From NCBI RefSeq assembly GCF_029962835.1, contig NC_080584.1:79388862-79452861 (forward strand): DNA of 64,000 nucleotides. The letters run 5' to 3'. This stretch comes from Magnolia sinica (lineage: Eukaryota; Streptophyta; Magnoliopsida; Magnoliales; Magnoliaceae). This document shows, piece after piece, positions 35,971 through 48,348 of the stretch. Under the pieces are notes generated by a model, which saw only the letters and a program-made list of their open reading frames with translations, had not been told where the DNA came from and did no database searches. Both the position numbers and the translations under genes were made by a program. Position 1 is the first letter of the stretch, and each line of letters starts with the position of its first letter.

Positions 35971-37210
35971 GTAGGTTGAGCTTAACCTATAAACAATTTT
36001 TGGCCCACAGTTCTGATACATAAGCGACATCCTGTATATCCTGTGCACTCCCTCAGGTATTTCTTGGGTTCCGAAATCAAGCAGATAGAATACTCAGGTG
36101 GGCTACCCCACTGAATGGTTGAGATGGGGACACCCATCATTAAAAGCTTTCTACATTGTGTGGGGCCATTGTGTTTTATACATATCAACGGGCTCATTTA
36201 GAAAATGTGTTAATAGGATGACTAGACATCCCAAAATTCTGGCCATCCAAAAGTCACCCGGAAACTTCTAATTCACATGTTGGGCAATTTAATGGTTGGA
36301 TCTGCTTCATTTTTGGGGCCATCTCACTTTTCTATGGGGGTAACCTTTCTTGACGTGATAGATTCTCTACACTGAGAATTGGCTTCTAACATAAGCTTTT
36401 TTGACAATGTTATGGAGAATCCCACCTCATATTATCAACTAGAGATTTTGGTAAGGATTAACAATAGGGATCGTTACAAAATGCTGTGTAATTTCCATCC
36501 TGGTGCCTACCTAAAAAATCTTTTCACTTAGGTACCTCATTAGTTCATGTATTTGTCATTGAGATTCCTTTGGTTAGATTTGTTCTAAAAGATGTTAGAC
36601 TGAGCTGTTGATTTTTTATTTTTATTTTAATCACAGGAATGCTTTCTAAGTAACTAATTTAGAATGCACGTTTTAATCACCCGAATGCTTTCTAAGTATA
36701 CGATAATTACACCATTGACCATTTTCTTTACTGGGTCATGTGACGGGTAAAGCAGTTGAAACCTTGCAAAAGCTGGGGTGTATATGTCTTTCTGATGTTA
36801 AATATGATTCTTATTAAGGAACTCTGAGTTGAAGTTCTGTGCACATTTAGCTCTTGCACAACCGTTTAGGTCATATCCATTACACTCCTTTAAAAGTAAA
36901 TAGATTTTTGAAGATATTTCTGGGTTAGAAAAAAAAAATTTTAATAGCAGGCAGTTATTAGGCGATAGCTCAAACCCTAAGCAAGTATATTGAAAAAAAA
37001 AAAAAAAACTAAAATCACACTTATATAAAACAGAAAAAAATAATAATAATAAATACAGTTAGAAACAAAGAAATCCAACAGCACAAGTTCAACGCAAATC
37101 AGTGGCCCACTTAATAAATGCACTGCTCTGATTTTTGCAGTGTGCCAGTTTAAAGTGCGCACAACATGACAAATTGACTATATCATCACACGTCATCCAT
37201 CTGATGGGGA
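35971..37210. other. Stretch without a recognisable gene
   Basis: Includes a half foldback repeat near 36,080-36,210 (GGGCTACCCCACTGAATGG) and A-rich runs near 36,990-37,050. No gene seen. Confidence 0.4.
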
Positions 37211-37229
37211 ATGAGGCCGGAAATGGTAG

Positions 37230-38290
37230 CTTCTGTGTGGGGCCCACAATCTATCGTATGCTGATCTGAGCCCATATGCACGGAACGCAGATTAGCAGCA
37301 AATTAACCCGGATCCAGCCAACAGGAAACAGTGTTCATTGAACACCCATTATTAAAAACTTCCTAGGGTTCACTGTAATGTTTACTTGCTATCGCCCATA
37401 ACATCACACAAGCCTAGATGAAGGGTTGTGTGGCCCACCTGAAATTTAAATCTTCTTTCATTCTTGGGACAATAGCCTAAAATAAGCTGGTAAAACAGAT
37501 GGAAAGAACAGATATACAATGCATACATTAAGGTGGGCCTTAAGGTTAAGGTCGCACCCACGTGGCTGGACCAGGGTGGCAGCTAATCCCTGTTCCACAC
37601 GCACATCTGTGCGAGGCAACGAAGTGCAGATTGGAAAGTAGTTTAGACATAAGGCGGTTCATCATTTTGTGCCAAGAAGGGAAAACACAATCCAGAACTT
37701 CGATGGCCCCTTAGAAGTCTTCAGTGGTTGATGTTCAATCCCCACCTCTTTCTATAGTGTGGTCTGCTTGAGCTTTGGATCTGCCTCATTTTTGGCCCCA
37801 TCACTTGAAATGATGTCAGAAAATTGATGGATAGTGTGGATATAACACATACATCACGCTGGGTCAACAAAACTTGATGATGTTGTGTTACATCTACACT
37901 ATCCATCCATTTTGGGACATCATTTTTAGGTCCTGCGCAAACAACTGAGGCAGATCCAAAGCTCAATTGGACCACACCACAGAAATCAGTGGGGAATGAT
38001 GGCCATTGCTGAAACCTTCTTAGAGCCCACCATAATGTTTGTTGGCCATTTAACCTATTCATGAAGTCACACAGACCGGAACGGATGGAAACCACGAATC
38101 CAAAACTTCCATGGCCCTCAAGAAATTTTGAATGGCAGGCATTAATCCCAACTTCTTACTATGGTGTGGTCAACCTGAGCTTTCGATCTGCATCATTTTG
38201 AGGCACATGTCCTAGAATGATCTCAAGAACTGGATGAATTGTGTGGATATATCGGACATCATGGTGGAGAACACAGAACTTTGCCTTAAC
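37230..38290. repeat. Cluster of foldback repeats
   Basis: A palindromic arrangement is centred near 37,870: TGCCTCATTTTTGGCCCCAT at about 37,781 and its approximate inverse near 37,930-37,980, with CACACCAC/GTGTGGTC and GTCCATCC-type arms. Same family as at 3.5-4.7 kb. A 124-codon minus-strand frame across it is repeat-derived. Confidence 0.55.
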
Positions 38291-38337
38291 ACAGTTCGTT
38301 GTTCTCTCACGGTGCATCTATACCTCTCTGCCGAAAT

Positions 38338-38512
38338 TAGGGCTGTCAATGGCCCAAGCTCGGACCTACTAAAATGAGAATTTTGAATAGACCTAGGCCA
38401 TCTGACCTACTAAAATGAGAATTTTGAATAGACCCACCCCGATGGCCCAGCCTGAAATAGTTCAAAATTCGGGCGGAGACCAGCACCAGGCCTGGCCTGT
38501 TGACAGCCATTA
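38338..38512. mobile_element. 175-bp hAT-type MITE
   Basis: Ends TAGGGCTGTCAA and TTGACAGCCATTA are inverted repeats typical of non-autonomous hAT elements. CCGAAAT flanks both sides (38,331-38,337 and 38,513-38,519), fitting a 7-8 bp target-site repeat. Inside, a block of about 39 bp (ACCTACTAAAATGAGAATTT...) is tandemly doubled. Confidence 0.75.
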
Positions 38513-38538
38513 CCGAAATACAGCTGCTCATTGAACTA

Positions 38539-38870
38539 AGGCCATTTGGCCTGATGAGTGTTGACCCACCATGATGTTTGTGAGAAATGCAACCGTTTGT
38601 TTTGGCAGCTCATGTAAGACATGGGATAAAAAATCACGTGGATAAAGTAGGCCTTAGGAAACAGGTGGAAAGAGAGCAATCTATCGTTCAAATTTTTTCC
38701 AGCTCCACTATGATGTTTACATGCCATCCAAACTGTTCATAATACAGTCAAACCATTTATACGGTCATAGCCTGATCCAAAGCTTCCGTGGCCTCACAGA
38801 GGTTTCAACGGTGAGCATACAATCTCAGCTGCTTTCTATCGCGTGGCCCACTTGGGCCTTGGATTGCGTC
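38539..38870. repeat. Dispersed repeat of the GATGTTTGTGAGAAAT type
   Basis: Related to 2,650-2,900 and 48,420-48,700: ACCATGATGTTTGTGAGAAA, then GATGTTTACATGCCATCCAA, then a GGTGAGCAT block. No coding sequence. Confidence 0.45.
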
Positions 38871-40170
38871 AAGTTATTTTAATTCATGAGCCCAAAAACA
38901 TATACGATCCTTAACTGTCTCTGGTTTTCTACATGGTGAATGTATAGGTGTGATCATTACTGTGGGGGTGGGCGTTTAGGATGGTTTGGATATTGTACAT
39001 ATACACTGGAAGTCTTGTACAGTAACTTATTTTGCTAAGAGGTATGAATGAGGCAGTTCATCTACTAAGTGCCACCTATGAATTATGAGGCAGTTCATCT
39101 ACTAAGTGCCAGGTGGCACAATTTCATTCTCATGTGAACCAGATTTTACTAAAGAGTTACTGTTTCTAACATTTTTTACTAGTTTTTATGTGGACCGTTG
39201 TTGTTCATGTCTTAGGGCATTTAAAGAATGGGACCCACATGATGGACAGCGTAGATCTAACGACTGAGGTGTCATGCTTGGTGGAATCTATATATAGCTT
39301 GCTTCCCTTGGCCATCTAAACACAAAGAAGATTGTGTTTTCTTCCTTCAAAGCGTTGTTTGCACTGCCCCGCCCAGGAAGAAAAAAGTATCAATTTCCTG
39401 GTATGTTCTTCATTTTCTTACACCTCTGATTTTTCTCTTCATTTTCTTACTGTTCTTCATTGTTTTCACACAACTTTCTTCTAATTAACATTTTGGGGAT
39501 TAGAAGCCTTGAGTTTTTTTTTTTTTTTTTTCTTGCCCAACTGAGTCACAAGTCTGTATAAGGGGGCTCATCTACATGCCTCTGTAAAGATGCCTCATAG
39601 TTGAATATACACTCTCTTTTTTTTTTCTTTTTTTAAAAAGGCAATTTAGTCCATTTTTGTTATTTGGAATAGATATTTAGGTTTAGAAGTTATGGATGGT
39701 TACGATTATATCAAGGTTTTCTTGCCAAAGTAGCCCACGTGCAAGATTTTAGAGTCATCCGCTAGCTGGCTTCCCACTATTTAGATGGATGGGAACAAAA
39801 GATAAGGCTAGTCTAATTATCAGGTGGTCCAAATCAGTGGCTACAAATATCAGGAATGTTTTTCTAAGCCATGTGGTTGTTTTTAATACCTCTGCCACAT
39901 GTTGTATTTTTACGACACATATCAATCATGCTGAAGACCCAACTAATGGACGGCTTGGATCTTGCACCAACATGAACCACTGGCACATGGGGCGTGTAGG
40001 TGCTCAAGATTTGGTTCTATCAACTTCTAATATGTTTTGAATATTTAAGTATTCCATTAATACTATAAATTTTAATTTTATATGATCAAACGTTGCTAAA
40101 GTCATAGTTATTATGGATCCCAGTTGGAGAGGTTTGAATTCATAATTAGCAATTTCATTTTCCAAATTGT
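38871..40170 (+). promoter_or_regulatory. Promoter/first-exon-like module 3
   Basis: Offset about 4.1 kb from module 2 and similar throughout. The TATA box is at 39,289-39,297 (ATCTATATATAGC), the leader has GGCCATCTAAACACAAAG, and TTTCCTGGTATGTTC gives a likely 5' splice site at 39,401. A short part (GAGGCAGTTCATCTACTAAG) is doubled at about 39,050-39,110. No coding exon is recognisable downstream. Confidence 0.4.
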
Positions 40171-40173
40171 TAG

Positions 40174-41500
40174 ATTAGCACATAGATGCTTTAGCTCCGC
40201 CCAGTTCAACCCTATTCATATAGTGAACAATCCAAATCTCCGAAGGTGGGCTGGGCATTAGACTATTGAAAGACATCATCTCGGCCCTCCGCTTGAAGTT
40301 GGCGTGGTCAGTGAAGTTCGGCTCGGCCTCCAATCTTTGCGGCGTTTTCAGCATAGCAAAATACTCCCTACATCTCAACTCATCAGGATCAGATGCCCCT
40401 TCTCCTTTCCTCGGTTCAGTCTAAGCTTGGGCAAGGTAGAAGGAATTTGTGGTTCTCTAATTGGACTGGGTTGGGGCCGCTAATCGACCTGGTCGCGAAC
40501 CCAGTTCCTTTGGCCCTGTACTAGATGCAAGTGTGTGAGTTCCTAGGGAAGGATGGGCCCCTTAAACCCATCTTCTGGCCGTTCTAGCCTTCCGGTTCCT
40601 TCTTTGTCAAATCTACTTGGGGTTTGTGCAGAGAAGCAGCGTAGAGGGTTTGACATGCGAAGAAACATTCAAAACCGGAGGCATTCCGCTAGCTTCCAAA
40701 TGTGCTTGCTGCGTGGGGAATCCGCTCGTCCATCCAGCTTGTGAGTCCTTGCATCATCTCTTCCTTCAGAGCAATCTGACGGGGACAGTTTAGGGGCATT
40801 TCTAGTCTATTTTCAGGCTCCCTTCCTTGCCTAGTCTCTCTGTGCAACATTGGCTTCGGTTCTGGTGGCATTCCCAGCCATCTTCGGGCCTGCTTCATAT
40901 CATTGGAGGGCTGGCCCCTTGCTTCATCTTGTGAGAGATCTGGATTTCCAGAAATGCCTCAAAATATGATGGGATTCCCCCGTTGGCAGCCAGGATCATA
41001 GCTCGGGTTACGTGGAGGTTGTCTTCATCTTCCTCGTTAACCCACGCCAATTCAGTTCAACTAGTGGCCAATTTTCTGGCTTTCCGTGATCGGACCTAGG
41101 ACGGCCTTGCCTATTGTAGAGCTATGGGATTAGTAAACGTTGAAGTAGAGTCGAATTCCATGTTGGTGGTGGGGCTCCTAAATGGGACTGGTGTTGGATG
41201 TATTAGATGTAGAGGATAGAAAGATTTAAGTGTTGAAGGCTAGGTCAGCTTCCCTTCCGATCTTCCTCCCCACATCAAGGGGCTGATATTTCTGGACAAA
41301 GTGTGCCTTGGTAGCATTAGGGAGGAGTTTGTGTCAGTCCAAGTCCGGCCTTAGTCATGTCCATAGCTATATTTCCATTTTCCCTACATGATAGGCTCCC
41401 CGGGTCTTTTTTCCTCGGGCAGCCCGAAAGCTGTTGAGGTCTCTGTACATGGTTTCTACTTATATGATATAATAAATATAACAAACACTCATTCATCATT
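40174..41500. other. Relatively GC-rich stretch of unknown origin
   Basis: Base composition and CG content are visibly higher than in the flanks. Open frames of 60-70 codons lie mostly on the minus strand, with Arg/Gln/Glu-rich text (for example 40,689-40,898). It could be a worn gag-like piece of a retroelement, but I see no zinc knuckle or enzyme motif. Unrecognised. Confidence 0.3.
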
Positions 41501-41899
41501 AGCATCTTTTCAACGTGTCAGAGTCGATGATGATAATATTATTAAACTTGGATATTTTCTCTTTTTTTATTACAATGCATATTTCTTATGTTCTCTATTA
41601 AAATCTCTTAAATCTCCCACATCTTTTATATATTTTTCTTACCTTCAATGAAATGAACAAGTTACAAATTCCATAACGTAGACTCCTATTTAACATGATA
41701 TTAATGCCATGTGGTGTTGATCATGATTGTCCATCTTCCCATGTCTCCCTTCCCTTCTTCACCTCCAACGCCACTAATCGGTCTGAGTATGTTGCAACCA
41801 GATCTTGAACCAGCATCTCTCCCTTCATTGATTGCCATTGCACACCACCACATCAAATGCCACCAAATCTATCATTACTCAAACTCATCAATATCTCCC

Positions 41900-42745
41900 T
41901 AGTAGCACTCATCATACCAAATGACTAAGGTGCCTAGAAGTTGTATCATCTTTTCAAAAACCTTTGTTTTGCAATTGCCTACTTTCTATCATTTTTGCAC
42001 CCATAAAAAAAGCCACGATTTCCTAGCATGTTCCTAACTTTCTTACACCATTTTTTATTTTTATTTTTTGAAGGCATATTTGGATTCATGGAAATAAATG
42101 GGAGGAGAACATTACTTTTGGTGATACCCAGTTTTCGTTGATTTTCAAGCCTTTCTTTTAGAAAATTTTGAAAAACACCATTTCCACTAATCTTTGTTGA
42201 AAAATAAATGAAATTATTTTTCCACTTCCACTCCTAAGAAATTCATTTTCTCATAATGAAAGGAAAATGGGTTTCTCAAGGGCCACTCCTAAGAACTTCA
42301 TCTTCTCGTGATGAAAGGAAAACGGGTTTGTCAAGGGTTAAGCCCAAACATACCATATTCAATCTCCTCACATGTCCCAATGAGCCAATGAGCCATTGCC
42401 CATCTTTGGTTATGCAATACATGCACCCCACATTTGTAAGGTGTCCCACATGTACTCACATGCCAACATGTGACATAATGGTCCTAATTCTAATAATTGT
42501 CAGATATCTATGTCCCTGGTACACCATTACAATAGAAAAAAAAATTCAAAATTCGTAATTATCAAAAATAACAAAATTCTAACTATAATAAAAACTCTAA
42601 TTCTAATAAAACTCTTTTAAAACTTAATTTTTAAAAATAAAAATTTCAAATAAAGTTTTGTTAGAAGAGTCCTAGCATGATTACAAATTATTTCTAAAAA
42701 AGAAGAAAATCTAAAACTCTAAAAGTAAGAAAATATTAAAAATTT
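41900..42745. repeat. Local duplicate block, copy 1 (with promoter-module-like part)
   Basis: Aligns with about 45,740-46,690 at an offset near 3.84 kb. It starts with ATGACTAAGGTGCCTAGAAG and contains TTGCCTACTTTCTATCATTT and TTTCCTAGCATGTTCC, resembling the leader and splice-site part of modules 2 and 3. It then has GGATTCATGGAAATAAATGG and the A-rich fragment also seen at 25.3 kb. Non-coding. Confidence 0.5.
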
Positions 42746-43144
42746 TCTAAAATTAGTAATTTTTTTCTAAAATCACAATTTTGAACCTTAAGATATCCAC
42801 TTTTACGAAACATATGTCTGTGATCTCCTATACATATCAATTGACCTCAGAACTACTGTTACATAAAGATTGATAGGTTATGTTATTCATGACGATGCAT
42901 AGATCAAAAGGTATGATTCTTTTACGATCAATACTTCAAATGACAATTTCTCCATACTCGAAAAAAATCTCTTCGAACTGGACATGCATGTGACCCAGTT
43001 ACATTATGTCTTACATAAGATTGGGTCCGATTTTGACAGACTACTTTCGCTTTCATTTGAAATTCTTTTCGTGCTAAGAATACATCCGTATCATGTTCTA
43101 TATCGGCAAGCCATGTACGTGTATACAAAATTCAAAAGAATATT

Positions 43145-43430
43145 TATGTGACATGCCTCCATCTCAACTATGTTGCATACTACTATTATTTCGTCTTTAT
43201 GATATTTACCAGTCTAAAAGGATATAGTGCATTGTTCAGTTACCTTTATTTTGCTGACCTTCTTAACTCAATTAATCGTATATGAGAAGGGATGACGCTC
43301 TGTCTTTAATTGTAACTTTAACACCATGACCTTCTTAATCCAAACGATCGTATATGGGTAATGGGTAAGGATGACAATTCATTTTTAATTGTCTAATATG
43401 TATGTCCTTATTACACCTTATTTTACAGTT
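43145..43430 (-). mobile_element. Ty3/gypsy pol fragment (protease region), fossil 1
   Basis: Related to the stretches at 44,505 and 47,510 (GTGACATGCCTCCATCTCAAC and following), whose minus strand reads as the protease neighbourhood of a Ty3/gypsy polyprotein, distinct from the Athila element. Broken, several breaks, old. Confidence 0.45.
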
Positions 43431-43550
43431 TACCAAATTATACCTAACTGCAGCGTGGTGCCCACATTCTATCAAAACTCATATGTGAGCCAAATGCAGG
43501 TTCGAGGCCATGGGATTGGACTAGGTGTAACACAGAGTAACACCTTAGTC

Positions 43551-43982
43551 GGTGTTACCCTTGCGGTGGGGCCACCATGATAATGAGTTATATATCAATG
43601 CAGTCCATCTGTTTTTCTAGCCAATTTTAGGACCTACTGTCAAAATTTAAGCATATGCAAATCTCATGTGGACCACACCACAGGAAACAGTGGTATTAAT
43701 TGCACACCATTAAAAACTTCCAAAGAAATACTATAAGAAAATATGTAATATTTATTTGCCATCCTGTTAGGGGGTGTTGACATACAAATATTAGCATAAT
43801 TCAAAACTTTTGGTGTCTACAAAAATTTTAATAATTATTCATCACTTTTTACGGTACTGTTATGAGAGATGTTAATATGCTTAATTTTTGGAATGACATC
43901 TTGAAATGAACCAAGGCAACCGATCGACAACGTGAATATATAATACATTCTTCAAAGTGGCCTCACACTGTAAGATAACACC
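43551..43982. repeat. MITE, GGTGTTA-ended family, copy 1
   Basis: The left end GGTGTTACCCTTGCGGTGGG pairs with the right end (..GTGGCCTCACACTGTAAGATAACACC). The middle holds GTGGACCACACCACAGGAAA and TTAATAATTATTCATCAC. Two sister copies lie at 44,879 and 47,906. No transposase frame, and the superfamily is uncertain. Confidence 0.65.
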
Positions 43983-44195
43983 TGACCTAAGCAAGGTAAG
44001 GGTCCACCCTGATGATTGTGAGAGGAAATTCACTCAAACCATCTATTTTACCATATCACATTAATTAGTGGAAAAGCCTACCGTTGAATTCTTCTAGGGT
44101 CCAGGTCGATGTTTATATGCCATGCAAACCGTTCACAGATGAGTGGCTTGATATAATTTTCCTGTTTTCAATTCACGAACAATTTTTCTAAAAAT

Positions 44196-44780
44196 CTAAA
44201 TCGGTGTTGCAAACATAATTATTAAATATAGTACATGCTCTCGTTTCCTCAAATCTTTTGGGATGTTCACAGGCTTTATATAATTTTCCTTTTCAACTAA
44301 TAAATCTACATCTCTCGTTTCCTCAAATTGTTTAATGAAATCATGTTTGGGTATGAGAGACTGTTCCTCAACTTTAGAAGTCTTGGGTTGGTTCTCCATC
44401 CCCATAGGTACGAGAATAATCTTTCTACCATCTTTAATAAATATAAATATGTTATCCCGACCTCTATGCATAGCATCAATATTATTATATCATGGTCGAC
44501 TAAGTAATATGTGACATGCCTCTATGTCAACTACATCGCATACTACTTCGTTTTTATAATATCTACCAATCGAAAAAGATATAGTGCACTATTTAGTTAC
44601 CTTTGTTTCGCTGACCTTCTTAATTCAATCGATCGTATATGGGAAGGGATGACGTTTTGTCTTTAATTGTAACTTTACCACCATGACCTTCTTAATCCAA
44701 CTTATTGTATATGAGCAAGGATGACGATTTGTCTTTAATTGTCTGATATGTATGTCCCTATTACACCTTATTTTACAGTT
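44196..44780 (-). mobile_element. Ty3/gypsy pol fragment (protease region), fossil 2
   Basis: Minus-strand text such as GRDNIFIFIKDGRKIILVPM and RHPFPYTID is typical of the protease-to-RT part of non-Athila Ty3/gypsy elements. Only a fragment, with several breaks. The fragment ends at the same kind of junction (TTTAATTGTCTGATATGTAT) as fossils 1 and 3. Confidence 0.6.
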
Positions 44781-44878
44781 TACCAAATTGCATCTAACCG
44801 CAACATGGTGCCCACACTCTATCAAAACTCATATGTGAGCCAAGAATGCAGGTTCTAGGCCATGGGAGTAGACTAGGA

Positions 44879-45323
44879 GGTAACACCGATTGTGGTGGGG
44901 CCACCATGATAATGTGTTATATATCAATGCAGTCCATCCGTTTTTCCAGCCAATTTTAGGATGTACTGTCAAATTTAAGCATATGCAAATCTCATGTGGA
45001 CCGCACCACAGGAAATAGTGGTATTAATTGCACACCATTAAAAACTTCCTACGATCTACTATAAGAAAATACGTAATGTTTATTTGCCATCGGTTAAAGA
45101 GACTTGGATGTAGGGAACATACAAATATTAGCTTAATTCAAAACTTTTGGTGTCTACATAAGCTTTTAATAATTATTCATCACTTTTTACAGTACTGTAG
45201 TCAGATATGTTAATATGCTTAAGTTTTGGAATAACATCTTGAAATGAATCTAGACAACCGATGGACAACATAAATATATAATACATTCTTCGGAGTGGCC
45301 CCACACTGTAAGATAACAACACC
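44879..45323. repeat. MITE, GGTGTTA-ended family, copy 2
   Basis: Same ends and middle as the copy at 43,551. Ends at ..ACACTGTAAGATAACAACACC. Confidence 0.65.
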
Positions 45324-45660
45324 GAAGTGTTACCAGGTAACAGCTAATCTACTCCAATCTCCCCCACCTGACCTAAGCAAGGTAACAGCTAATCGGCTCC
45401 AATCTCCCCCACCTGACCTAAGCAAGGTAGGGTCCAACGTGATGATTGTGAGAAATTCACTCAAACCATCTATTTTTCTACATTACATTAGTACATGAGA
45501 CAAAAAATAGACAAATACAAAACTCAAGGGTACCAGATGAAAGGAAAAAGTGGGGAGGGAAAAGCCTACCGTTGAATTCTTCTTGGGTCCAGGTTGATGT
45601 TTATATGCCATGCAAACCGTTCATAATATCATTCCCACTGGTATGGGGGAAAACAAAAAC
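45324..45660. repeat. Dispersed repeat related to both ends of the long duplication
   Basis: AATCTCCCCCACCTGACCTA occurs twice in tandem, then GGTAGGGTCCAACGTGATGA and the following text match 2,596-2,850 and 48,366-48,640. Non-coding. Confidence 0.55.
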
Positions 45661-45739
45661 ATATTACCTTGGAAAAAAACATCAAATGCCACCTCATCAA
45701 ATTCCACCAAATCTATCACTATTCAAACTCATCTATATC

Positions 45740-46379
45740 TCCCCAGTAGCACTCATCATACCAAATGACTAAGGTGCCTAGAAGTTGTATTTTCTTCTTT
45801 TCAAAAACTTTTGTTTTGCAATTGCCTACTTTCTATCATTTTTGCTCCCTTAAAAAAAGCCACGATTTCCTAGCATGTTCCTAACTTTCTTACACCTTTT
45901 TTTTCTGGTTTTATTTTTTAAAGGCATTTTTGGATTCATGGAAATAAATGGGAGGAGAACATTACTTTTGGTCATACCAAGTTTTCCTTGCTTTTCAAGT
46001 CTTTCTTTTAGAAATTTTTGAGAAACACTATTTCCACTAAGCTTTGCTGAAAAATAAATGAAATTATTTTTTTCATTTCCACTGCTAAGAATATCATCTT
46101 CTCATGATGAAAGGAAAATGGGTTTCTCAAGGGCCAATCCTAAGAACTTCATCTTCTCGTGATGAAAGGAAAATGAGTTTGTCAAGGGTTTAGCCCAAAC
46201 ATACCACCATCTTTCTTCAATCTCCTCACATGTGCCAATTAGCCAATGAGTCATTGCCCATCTTTAGTTATACAATACATGCACCTCACATTTGTAAAGC
46301 ATCCCACATGTACTAACATGCCACATTGACATAATGGTCATAATTCTAATAATTGTCAGATATGTATGTCCCTGTTATA

Positions 46380-46472
<93 letters not shown>

Positions 46473-46690
46473 CCTCATAATTAACAAAAATAACAAATTC
46501 TAATTATAATAAAAATCCTAATTCAAATAAAACTCTTCTAAAACTTAATTTCTAAAAATAAAAATTTCAAATCTAGAAGAGTCTTGTATGATTAGAAGTT
46601 GTTTCTAAAAAAGAAGAAAATCTAGAATTCTAAAAGTAAGAAAATATTTAAAATTTCGGAATTACTAAAAATAATAAATTTTCCTTAAAA
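45740..46690. repeat. Local duplicate block, copy 2
   Basis: Counterpart of 41,900-42,745. It carries the TTTCCTAGCATGTTCC leader-like part, the GGATTCATGGAAATAAATGG part and the A-rich fragment. In this copy the A-rich fragment is preceded by the long TA run at 46,382-46,470. Confidence 0.55.
46382..46470. repeat. (TA)n microsatellite, about 89 bp
   Basis: Uninterrupted TA run. The related copy at 42,520 has only a short non-TA sequence at this point, so the run expanded after the local duplication. Confidence 0.9.
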
Positions 46691-46984
46691 TTTTGTTTTT
46701 GAGCTAAAAGTTTGTGTTTTCTGATGAAATGGATAAATGCAACCCACTTTTTGGATTGATTCACCTCGAATGGACCGTTTCAATAAAGATTGATAGGTTA
46801 TGTGCCCCGTAACAATACCTGGACCAAATTTAATGACCAATTTATGGTCCACCTTCTTTTGGTCCAACCATGATCATAGGAATATATCTGTGTCATGTTC
46901 TACATCATACCCCTCCACTTGAAAAAAACTCGTCCTCCAGTTATTCAATAGGCTTCACTCATGGTACTCGAATAATTTCTGACT

Positions 46985-47790
46985 TCAATGTTTATCAGCA
47001 TCTTCCTTATAGTTTGCATTAGTCTTTTGAGCTGAGAGAATACATGTACTCACACTCTCCTTGATCTTACTAGTATGAATCAGTCCCTTCACATGTGATT
47101 GCAAGATCTCACATTCTTTTTGATAATGTGGGCAATTTGGCAGACTTGCCCATAAGACAAGATCAATGTGATTTTGTATATCTCGTATGGGAGGTAATTT
47201 ATTAGGAAGTTCATTGACCACAATTACCTTTAACTCCTGCAACACTGGTTTCAAATTTTTTAGGATATTCACAAACTCCATATAATTTTCTTTTTCAACT
47301 AATGCATCTACATCTCCTGTCTTCTCAAATTTCTTAACGAAATCATGTTTGAGTATAAGAGACTGTTCCTCAACTTTAAAAGTCTTGGGTTGGTTCTCCA
47401 TTCCCATATGTATGAGGATAATTTTTCTACCGTCTTTAGTAAATATAAATATGTTATCTCGACCTCTATGTGTGGCATTAATATTATTATATCATAGTTG
47501 ACTGAGTAGTATATGACATGCATCTATGTCAACTACATCGCATACTACTTCATCTTTATAATATTTACCAATTGAAAAGGATATAGTGCATTGTTCAGTT
47601 ACCTTTGTTTCACTGACCTTCTTAATTCAACCGATCATATCTGGGAAGGGATGATGCTCTATCTTTAATTGTAACTTTACCACGTAATGACCTTCTTAAT
47701 ACAACTGATCGTATATACGTAAGGATGATGATCTGTCTTTAATTGTTTGATATATATGTCCCTATTACACCTTATTTTATAGTTTACCAA
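46985..47790 (-). mobile_element. Ty3/gypsy pol fragment (protease to RT start), fossil 3
   Basis: Minus-strand text such as LPNKLPPIRDIQNHIDL and SLPNCPHYQ is the well-known start of the RT region of plant Ty3/gypsy elements of the chromovirus kind, so this is a different lineage from the Athila element. The upstream protease neighbourhood follows to about 47,790. Fragment with several breaks. Confidence 0.7.
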
Positions 47791-47905
47791 ACTGCACCTA
47801 ACTACAACGTGGTGCCCACATTCTATCAAAACTCATATGTGAGCCAAGAATGTAGGTTCTAAGCATGGGATTGGACTAGGTGTAACACAGAGTAACACCT
47901 TAGTG

Positions 47906-48348
47906 GGTGTTACCCTTGCGGTGGAGCCACCATGATAATGTGTTATATATCAATGCAGTCCATCCATTTTTCCAACCAAATTTAGGACCTACTATCAAAA
48001 TTTATGCATATGCAAATGACCACACCACAGGAAACAGTGGTATTAATTGCACACCATTAAAAACTTCCAAAGATCTACTATAAGAAAATATGTAATGTTT
48101 ATTTGCCATCCTTTAAGGTTAAATAGACTTGGATGCACCGAACATACAAATATTAGCTTAATTCAAAACTTACAGTTTCTTCAAAAGCTTTTAATAATTA
48201 TTCATCAGTTTTTACAGTACTGTAGTCAGAGATGTTAATATGCTTTAAGTTTTGGAATAACATCTTGAAATGAATCGAGACAACCGTTGGACAACATGAA
48301 TATATAATACATTCTTCAAAGTGGCCCACACTATAAGATAACAACACC
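47906..48348. repeat. MITE, GGTGTTA-ended family, copy 3
   Basis: GGTGTTACCCTTGCGGTGGA at the left and ..GTGGCCCACACTATAAGATA plus ACAACACC at the right. Middle as in the other two copies. Confidence 0.65.

Noticed and set aside
37721-38095. 124-codon minus-strand frame
   Set aside because: Spans a foldback repeat; the repeated words explain its length.
40041-41600. Possible multi-exon host gene in the GC-rich stretch
   Set aside because: No convincing splice sites, start or domain could be put together by eye.
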